Source: Treponema sp.
GTDB taxonomy: Bacteria > Spirochaetota > Spirochaetia > Treponematales > Treponemataceae
NCBI GenBank assembly: GCA_017453705.1
Contig: JAFTEK010000391.1
Coordinates: forward strand, 1 to 13,803
DNA length: 13,803 bases
Reading direction: 5' to 3'
The translations under genes and the position numbers were made by a program. Of the stretch, positions 6,555-11,316 are shown piece by piece. Within the stretch, counting starts at the first letter, position 1. Each line of letters starts with the position of its first letter. A model generated the notes under the pieces. That model made no database searches and was not told the DNA's origin. It saw only the letters and a program-made list of their open reading frames with translations.

Positions 6555-7475
6555 CTATTTTTGCGGAAATTTTTCCATCAACTTGTCTATATTGTTCTTC
6601 TTGAAAAGATTTGCATATTCGCGCGCGCTCATCCCCATGCTATCTTTTATGTCAGGGTTGGCGCCGTTCTTGAGCAGCAGTTCCACGATTTTATAGTCCC
6701 CGTTGCCTACAGCAAGAACCAAGATAGGCTGGCCATCAGAGCTTATGATGCTAAGATCCGCCCCTGCTTCAATCAGGTATTCCGTTATCTCTATATTCTT
6801 GCGCCACACCGCGTCCATGACCGCTGTGTAGCCCCTGTCCTTGGAGATTGCGTTTATGTCCGCCCCGTTCTCAAGCAGCCACTTTACCTTGTCCACACAC
6901 TCATTTCTGGCCGCTATGCAAAGCATGGGAACTCCATCCCCATTGAAAGCCGTCGTCACCATCCCGGCATTCAGGAACAGCTCACATATTTCCGTCTTGT
7001 CCTTGGCAATGTACTGGGCAAACATATCGCTGGTAAAAGGAATACCCAGGGTCAAAAGCTTCTGGAGCGAGGAAAGCTGCAGCTCCTCAATCTTATATAG
7101 CTCGTAATTGTTGCCTACGTATTTTATGAGGTTGTTTATATCTTCAAAGCAACGGAAGTAGGTCTGTCCTTCCACCTGAATCTTCTCATAACGCTTGTCG
7201 TACTGACCGCCTGTGTGGATGAAAGTTATGGTCTTTTCACCGAGAAGAAGCCCCAGCATGTTGGCATAATCACTGCTCGCCGCCATCTTGTGGGAATCTA
7301 TTATGATGCAGTGGCTCACAGACATGCCCTTCTGGATATCGCGAGTAAGGGACTCTATCTTTCCGTCCTGAGACAAGAAAACTTCTACGTACTCCGCATC
7401 CTGGGAGTCTAAAAAGTTCTCGACCAAGGAAAGATTCTTGTCCAGCATTTCTGGAGCGACTATCATCCACTTCAT
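6555..7475 (-). CDS. Ankyrin-repeat protein with an unrecognised alpha/beta N-terminal domain
   Basis: With the start at 7475 the product has 306 residues. Residues 147-304 hold four to five ankyrin repeats. The clearest are about 179-211 (ending LLENGADIN), 213-245 (YLIEAGADLS) and 246-278 (LLLKNGANPD), with degenerate flanking units. Residues 1-130 look like a small alpha/beta domain, with strands at MKWMIVAP, CIIIDS (56-61) and TITFIHTGG (82-90) and a helix S67-S-D-Y-A-N-M-L-G between them. This layout recalls TIR-like or nucleoside-deoxyribosyltransferase-like folds, but no catalytic residue can be assigned. There is no signal peptide, so it is probably cytoplasmic. An ATG at 7493 would add MLYTLL, but the best promoter has its -10 inside those codons, so 7475 is preferred. 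It is the first gene of the operon, and its stop is three bases before aroC. Ankyrin repeats usually bind proteins; the partner is unknown. Confidence 0.82.
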   Translation of the reverse strand: MKWMIVAPEMLDKNLSLVENFLDSQDAEYVEVFLSQDGKIESLTRDIQKGMSVSHCIIIDSHKMAASSDYANMLGLLLGEKTITFIHTGGQYDKRYEKIQVEGQTYFRCFEDINNLIKYVGNNYELYKIEELQLSSLQKLLTLGIPFTSDMFAQYIAKDKTEICELFLNAGMVTTAFNGDGVPMLCIAARNECVDKVKWLLENGADINAISKDRGYTAVMDAVWRKNIEITEYLIEAGADLSIISSDGQPILVLAVGNGDYKIVELLLKNGANPDIKDSMGMSAREYANLFKKNNIDKLMEKFPQK

Positions 7476-7481
7476 AAGCAA

Positions 7482-7510
7482 AGTATACAGCATAGGAAGA
7501 AGTTAAACAA
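7482..7510 (-). promoter_or_regulatory. Predicted promoter of the ankyrin-aroC-carboxypeptidase-lipoprotein operon
   Basis: Read on the minus strand, TTGTTT (7510-7505), a 17-base spacer and TATACT (7487-7482) give a strong sigma70-type match. The predicted start falls at about 7475-7476, on or next to the ATG at 7475. That would make the message leaderless or nearly so, and would exclude the ATG at 7493. The call rests on sequence pattern only. Confidence 0.6.
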
Positions 7511-7534
7511 GAGAGGCAGTTTCAAAAGTTTCAG

Positions 7535-7577
7535 GCAACGTGTTGCAAACACCTTGTTGCAAGAATTGCGTTACAAG
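7535..7577. promoter_or_regulatory. Cluster of GTTGC/GCAAC dyads, possible operator in a divergent intergenic region
   Basis: GCAAC-GT-GTTGC is a perfect dyad at 7535-7546. A second GTTGCAA copy lies at 7556-7562, fourteen bases after the first at 7542-7548. It forms the left half of an imperfect palindrome, CTTGTTGCAA (7553-7562) against TTGCGTTACAAG (7566-7577). The cluster lies 25-70 bases upstream of the -35 of the ankyrin operon, a usual place for an activator, and upstream of the divergent lipoprotein gene. No known regulator consensus was recognised. Confidence 0.35.
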
Positions 7578-7681
7578 CAAGATAACTGCCACGGACTCTT
7601 TGAAACAGGCTCGGTCACTTTTGCACTGCCCCTTTCCCCTTAAGTTGACATTCCGCCCGCTCCGCAACAGATGGTTATAGT

Positions 7682-8281
7682 ATGAAGACAAAAGGATTGG
7701 AGCGGGCAAAAGCCGCTTTTTACCAGGCGGGCCGCCCGCCTTTGTGCTTGTTGACATTCCTGCTGGCCCTGATGATCAGCTCATGCTCATCCCCTGTTGA
7801 CCTTGGAATGAGCGACATTGAGAGTGTGGAACTACCAGAGGACTGCTTTATGATGCAGCTGCCATCAGACAATCCCATCCGGCTAGTTGTCGCCCCTGAT
7901 TTTTCTGTATGCCGGGAGCGTTATTGCGAAGGGCTTTCCACCGTCATGCTGGAGTTCAGAAAAAACAGACCCGCCGCAGTGCTGGCCTATCTGCCTTCCA
8001 GTCCCAGACCCTACGGGGCAATTTACCCCTACACTGACAAACTGGAAGGCAAAGACGGCTATGCGGCAGAGATTCTTCTGGAACTGTACTCAGAGCCTTC
8101 CTGCACAGAACAGGAAAAGGAGAACATCAGGCTGTTCAACTGGCATAAACTGATGGAGCTATTGCGAGAACAGGATGACCCTTGGCTTGTGGACTCGGAC
8201 AAGATTAAGGAGGCTATAAAATCAGGCAAATTCAGCAAGAGCAAAATCAAGAAATGGGCAAAGGACTCCCCCAAAAAATGA
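7682..8281 (+). CDS. Hypothetical lipoprotein, family not recognised
   Basis: The product has 199 residues. After a basic, rather long N-terminus comes a hydrophobic run and a lipobox-like ISSC with Cys35, followed by Ser-Ser, so it is probably lipid-anchored outside the cytoplasm. The mature part is mixed. A segment around residues 66-110 is rich in hydrophobic strands (RLVVAPDF, AAVLAYLP), followed by a proline- and tyrosine-rich stretch (PYGAIYPYTDK). A helical, charged C-terminal half ends in a lysine-rich tail. No catalytic motif or domain was recognised. The ATG at 7682 has no evident ribosome site, and TTG codons 6 and 21 are possible alternatives. ATG is kept because it gives the basic N-terminus a signal peptide needs. 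It appears to be transcribed alone, divergent from the ankyrin operon and convergent with the DUF3943 gene. Confidence 0.72.
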   Translation: MKTKGLERAKAAFYQAGRPPLCLLTFLLALMISSCSSPVDLGMSDIESVELPEDCFMMQLPSDNPIRLVVAPDFSVCRERYCEGLSTVMLEFRKNRPAAVLAYLPSSPRPYGAIYPYTDKLEGKDGYAAEILLELYSEPSCTEQEKENIRLFNWHKLMELLREQDDPWLVDSDKIKEAIKSGKFSKSKIKKWAKDSPKK

Positions 8282-8308
8282 AACTTTTAGGGCAGCTTGA
8301 GGAGGAGA

Positions 8309-8337
8309 CGGGGGCAACAGACCTGGCAAAGCCCCCG
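8309..8337. terminator. Possible terminator-like hairpin between convergent genes
   Basis: CGGGGGC (8309-8315) and GCCCCCG (8331-8337) form a perfect 7-bp G/C stem with a 15-base loop, in the 96-base gap between two converging genes. Neither side has a run of T, so it is not a canonical intrinsic terminator. It may stabilise 3' ends or assist termination in both directions. Confidence 0.35.
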
Positions 8338-8377
8338 CCACCAACACCACATAGAAATGAAGCTTTCGGGATGCCCT

Positions 8378-9958
8378 CTACTTCTTGAGGTTCAGGCGGA
8401 CGTAAAGACCGGCAGCATAGGAAAGCGCATCGGCGCTTGGGTAGTTCTGGTATCTGGAGTTTTTCATAAAAAGCTCGTTCTTAAAGCCCAATGAAACAAA
8501 GCTGCTCAAAGGAAGCTCAAAGGTCAGCTGGGCATGGTTTATCAGCTCCAGCCCCTGCGGCTCATAGTCCACGTCCACGTCAGGCAGGTCGTAGCACAGG
8601 TAACTGTGAAGGGTAAAGTCCAGTACGTCCCCATTATCCCATAGGCTCCTGAACACGCCGACAAATTCCAGCCCTGCTGTATAGGAATACGACCTTAGCT
8701 CCTCGCCCTTAAAGATGTTACGGCGGATAAAGAACATATCCGTCGTCCCAAGCAAATTTATACCCAAGTGGGTCTGGTATTCCAATGTCGTGGAGCTAAG
8801 CCTTCGTCTCTGCTTAAAGACAAAACCGGGGGCGAGCGATGTGAACTCATAGAAATTCTTCCATACAAAATCATAGTTCATCGACATTCCAATTGTTGTA
8901 TCGGTTTCCTTTTCCTGCGGTATAGTCCTGGAGAAAAGGATTCCATTGCTGAACAAATGTATGTCGTAGCCCTTCTTCTTTTCGTCCTCTTTGAAGCCCT
9001 GGCCGGAGGAGACTCCCATCCCGCCGCCAAAGTTCATCTCAAACTGGCTGTAGGGCGTGTTAGTCTCATGCCCATAGGGGTCGTTGTACTCAACATAAGA
9101 GTCCACGCCAATAAGCGCGGGATACATCTCCTGCAGCGACCCGGCAGATATGGGGCGGCTCTTTATATCGTTGGCATAGCCGCTGTCATAGTAGGTAATG
9201 CCAAGGCCAGAGCTAAAGTAGGGGCTGAACGAGAGCTTGTGAACCGCACCATGCAGCCCCTGCGGCTTGTGCCCGGTCGTAAAGTCCGTGTATATCCGCA
9301 TCGGATTGAACAAGTAACCGAGAGGAGCCCATACATCAGAGGCGGAAATTGACAGGCGGTAGAGCATCTCGCCCATCGAGAATGCTCCTACAGTTGTATA
9401 CACCATGTCATTTATAGAAGGGGCGTTCTTCTCAAAGAAGTTCTCCCATATCGTTGAGCTTACGGTTGCCATTGCAAAGGCACCGATAAAGTTAAAATTG
9501 GAGTTCCTTGCCCCCATGTAAGCGAGGTTTCCCTGATAGGGATGCAGGACAAAGTTTGTCCAATACCAGTCGCGGTCAAATTTCATCTTGCGGTAGTGGT
9601 TGACATCCTCCCACTCCACAAGAGCCCAGTCACTCCTGAGGACAAAGCGGTTATATGCGCCAACGACAAGGGGGTGGGCAAAAGGGGAAGTAAGCCCCGT
9701 AACCCAGTTTATCTTCTTGGCTTTTGCATCATCATCTTCTTCATAGGCCAGCTCATACTGAGCGGTATTATCGCCTTCGCCTTCCGAGACCTGTTCAGCT
9801 TGTGACGGATTATCTTCAATGGAAGAGTTTTCTGCCTGATAAGAGATTTCCTCTGTGTCCGACCCGCTTTCTTCCACCTTGTCTTTATGTTTCCATGCAG
9901 AAACAGGCGAAAGCAGGAGGACAGCCAGAATAACCAGCAGGGGAAGCTTTTTTAGCAT
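8378..9958 (-). CDS. DUF3943 domain protein, probable outer-membrane beta-barrel
   Basis: The product has 526 residues. A Sec signal peptide (MLKKL, hydrophobic run, cleavage likely after V-S-A22) is followed by an acidic, low-complexity stretch (about 27-80). The DUF3943 core then runs from about 84 to 215. Its recognisable features are H139-P-Y-Q-G, the N-F-N-F segment near 154, W171-E-N-F-F-E, P180-S-I-N-D and a downstream G-E-M-L-Y-R-L-S. In this family that layout is linked to outer-membrane proteins of unknown function. The remaining 300 residues alternate polar and aromatic/hydrophobic positions, as in transmembrane beta strands, and end in GLYVRLNLKK. The terminal residue is Lys, not the usual aromatic C-terminus. 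The ATG at 9958 has no ribosome site, but the signal peptide behind it supports it. It is monocistronic, with a promoter just upstream and convergent to an unrecognised lipoprotein gene. The biochemical role is unknown. Confidence 0.85.
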   Translation of the reverse strand: MLKKLPLLVILAVLLLSPVSAWKHKDKVEESGSDTEEISYQAENSSIEDNPSQAEQVSEGEGDNTAQYELAYEEDDDAKAKKINWVTGLTSPFAHPLVVGAYNRFVLRSDWALVEWEDVNHYRKMKFDRDWYWTNFVLHPYQGNLAYMGARNSNFNFIGAFAMATVSSTIWENFFEKNAPSINDMVYTTVGAFSMGEMLYRLSISASDVWAPLGYLFNPMRIYTDFTTGHKPQGLHGAVHKLSFSPYFSSGLGITYYDSGYANDIKSRPISAGSLQEMYPALIGVDSYVEYNDPYGHETNTPYSQFEMNFGGGMGVSSGQGFKEDEKKKGYDIHLFSNGILFSRTIPQEKETDTTIGMSMNYDFVWKNFYEFTSLAPGFVFKQRRRLSSTTLEYQTHLGINLLGTTDMFFIRRNIFKGEELRSYSYTAGLEFVGVFRSLWDNGDVLDFTLHSYLCYDLPDVDVDYEPQGLELINHAQLTFELPLSSFVSLGFKNELFMKNSRYQNYPSADALSYAAGLYVRLNLKK

Positions 9959-9967
9959 ACAGCTGTT

Positions 9968-9996
9968 ATTATAGAATTTTGACGCTGATTATACAA
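9968..9996 (-). promoter_or_regulatory. Predicted promoter of the DUF3943 gene
   Basis: On the minus strand, TTGTAT (9996-9991), a 17-base spacer and a perfect TATAAT (9973-9968) lie just before the ATG at 9958, so the leader would be only three to four bases. A second perfect TATAAT at 9993-9988 has a poorer -35 (TTTTAG, 10016-10011) and would give a leader of about 20 bases without a ribosome site. Which one is used is open. Confidence 0.5.
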
Positions 9997-10002
9997 GGGC
10001 AA

Positions 10003-10074
10003 GGGAACCTCTAAAAAATCGCTGTCAGCGGTTTTTAGAAGTTGCCTTTTAGAGGTTGCCTTTTAGAGGTCGCC
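10003..10074. repeat. Dispersed inverted-repeat element, copy A, with three tandem right arms
   Basis: The left arm GGGAACCTCTAAAAA (10003-10017) pairs with the right arm TTTTTAGAAGTTGCC (10032-10046) around a CGCTGTCAGCG core. The right arm is then repeated without gaps: TTTTAGAAGTTGCC (10033-10046), TTTTAGAGGTTGCC (10047-10060) and TTTTAGAGGTCGCC (10061-10074), three 14-bp copies. The second copy pairs perfectly with the left arm from ACCTCTAAAA. A related element, copy B, lies at 11161-11213. Confidence 0.75.
10013..10036 (-). terminator. Intrinsic terminator of the S66 peptidase gene, within repeat copy A
   Basis: On the minus strand the core hairpin CGCTGACAGCG (10030-10020) is preceded by an A-tract and followed at once by a run of six T (10018-10013), about 50 bases beyond the S66 stop codon. 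The plus strand also has five T after the stem (10032-10036), so it could work both ways. Confidence 0.65.
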
Positions 10075-10079
10075 GCAAA

Positions 10080-11147
10080 TCAAAGCCGAAAGTCAAATTT
10101 CAGGCTGTCCGCCAGTGCCGTGACCTTACATTCCGCGCCTATGACCAGCGGAACGGCAGGCCCTATATGTCCGACATCGGCATCCATTATGACAGGAACC
10201 CCATGCTGCCCAATTATGTCAGTGACGGCATTGTACTGATTCACCCCCATCATCTCCTGTTTCCACGAACTTAAAGGACGACCTACGATGAAAGCCGCTG
10301 CATTGTCAAACCATCCGGCATTCTCCAGATGCCAGACCTGCCTTCTTATCTCCATCGGGTTTGCATCGCAGGATTCCAAAAGCCACAGGACATCCCCCTC
10401 CCGCTTGTTAAAGTGAGCCATGTTGTCCAGCTGAGTCCCGCACAAGTTTGCAAGCACATCCAAGCAGCCTCCGAGCAGGATTCCAGAAGCAGAAAGCTCC
10501 TCTTCCCTGTCCGCCCGCCTCAGCTTTCTTACGGCAGGGCTTTTATCCGCCACATAGCTGACCAAATGCTTCTCGCTGTCCAGCAGGTATTTCCCCAGAG
10601 GATCCTCCTGAGCCGCTTTCTCATCCGCCTCCGGGCTTTGAAAGCGGGGATAGCCGCAGACGGATTTTATCCTGCCTTCCAACAAGGAAAGCGCGTCCAG
10701 CTCCGCCTGTTCCCAGGGCTTACCAAAGCCCGTGAAGTTCGGCCCATATATGCCCGCCACCCCAGAGATAGTCGCCAGAGGGAAAATAAAGTTCGTGTTG
10801 TCCGAGTACCCCATGAACCACTTTGCCTTTGCTTCTCCCAACCTATGAAAATCCAGCAGGGATACCGTCTGGCACATCATCTCACCGCCCCCGCATGAAA
10901 TGACAGCCCGGCTTTCATCATCAAGATAGAAATCCTCCAAATCCTTGGCCGCCCTTTCAGGGCTTGTGCTTATGCCCAGCCCGTCACCCATCCTGCAAGT
11001 CTCACCGGCCTTTACGTGATAACCGGCTTGCTCAAACTTGTCCACGGCAAGATTAAAACGGCTTATGTAAGGTTCAGTAGACGCTCCGAACGAAGGGGCG
11101 CAAACTCCAAAGGTCTGTCCTTGTCCTATGAATTCAGGGATTCTCAT
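10080..11147 (-). CDS. Muramoyltetrapeptide LD-carboxypeptidase-like protein, peptidase S66 family
   Basis: The product has 355 residues and is related to LdcA, which removes the terminal D-Ala from murein tetrapeptides during peptidoglycan recycling in the cytoplasm. MccF-type members instead inactivate microcin C. The serine-centred triad is visible. The nucleophile Ser115 sits in GYSDN after a conserved G-G-G-E region (86-89), Glu258 is in WLLESCD, and His327 is in DVGH. The N-terminal segment G-x-T-F-G-V-C-A-P-S-F is typical of the family. There is no signal peptide, which suits a cytoplasmic enzyme. An ATG at 11165 would add MPYIGR, but it lies inside repeat copy B, while MRIPEF from 11147 resembles the usual family start, so 11147 is preferred. 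The extra region at about 170-220, between the Ser and Glu domains, is more typical of MccF-like than of compact LdcA proteins, so either activity is possible. Confidence 0.88.
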   Translation of the reverse strand: MRIPEFIGQGQTFGVCAPSFGASTEPYISRFNLAVDKFEQAGYHVKAGETCRMGDGLGISTSPERAAKDLEDFYLDDESRAVISCGGGEMMCQTVSLLDFHRLGEAKAKWFMGYSDNTNFIFPLATISGVAGIYGPNFTGFGKPWEQAELDALSLLEGRIKSVCGYPRFQSPEADEKAAQEDPLGKYLLDSEKHLVSYVADKSPAVRKLRRADREEELSASGILLGGCLDVLANLCGTQLDNMAHFNKREGDVLWLLESCDANPMEIRRQVWHLENAGWFDNAAAFIVGRPLSSWKQEMMGVNQYNAVTDIIGQHGVPVIMDADVGHIGPAVPLVIGAECKVTALADSLKFDFRL

Positions 11148-11160
11148 TCTTCCAATATAG

Positions 11161-11213
11161 GGCATCTCTAAAAACTAGGCAAGCCCGGTTTTTGTGTCCG
11201 TTTTTTGAGAGCC
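11161..11213. repeat. Dispersed inverted-repeat element, copy B
   Basis: GGCATCTCTAAAAAC (11161-11175) and GTTTTTTGAGAGCC (11200-11213) form imperfect arms resembling those of copy A (GG-AACCTCTAAAAA). A second GTTTTT at 11188-11193 can also pair with AAAAAC. It lies between two divergent genes, so it is not placed to terminate either. The upstream ATG candidate of the S66 gene falls within its left arm. Confidence 0.6.
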
Positions 11214-11253
11214 TTAGGTTCCATAATCGGTTCCAATAAATAAAAAGTTATTG

Positions 11254-11282
11254 TTTACAACAGCTTTCTTTTGGGATAAAAT
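11254..11282 (+). promoter_or_regulatory. Predicted promoter of the hybrid histidine kinase gene
   Basis: TTTACA (11254-11259), a 17-base spacer and TAAAAT (11277-11282) match a sigma70-type promoter. The predicted start near 11289 gives a leader of about 25 bases. The sequence starting at 11251, TTGTTTACAA, resembles the -35 region of the promoter at 444 (TTGTTTACCA). Confidence 0.55.
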
Positions 11283-11301
11283 TATTTTAGCACCGCTTAA
11301 G

Positions 11302-11316
11302 AAGGTTCTGCCTGTG
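11302..11316 (+). promoter_or_regulatory. Ribosome-binding site and GTG start of the hybrid kinase
   Basis: AAGG at 11302-11305 lies eight bases before GTG at 11314-11316. It decides the start, because the first in-frame ATG (codon 23) would delete the beginning of the PAS domain. Confidence 0.65.

Noticed and set aside
7645..7681. TTGACA (7645-7650) and TATAGT (7676-7681) as a promoter for the lipoprotein gene
   Set aside because: The spacing is 25 bases, too long for a normal promoter, and the start site would fall beyond the ATG at 7682. Either the real promoter is elsewhere or translation starts further down, and neither can be settled here.
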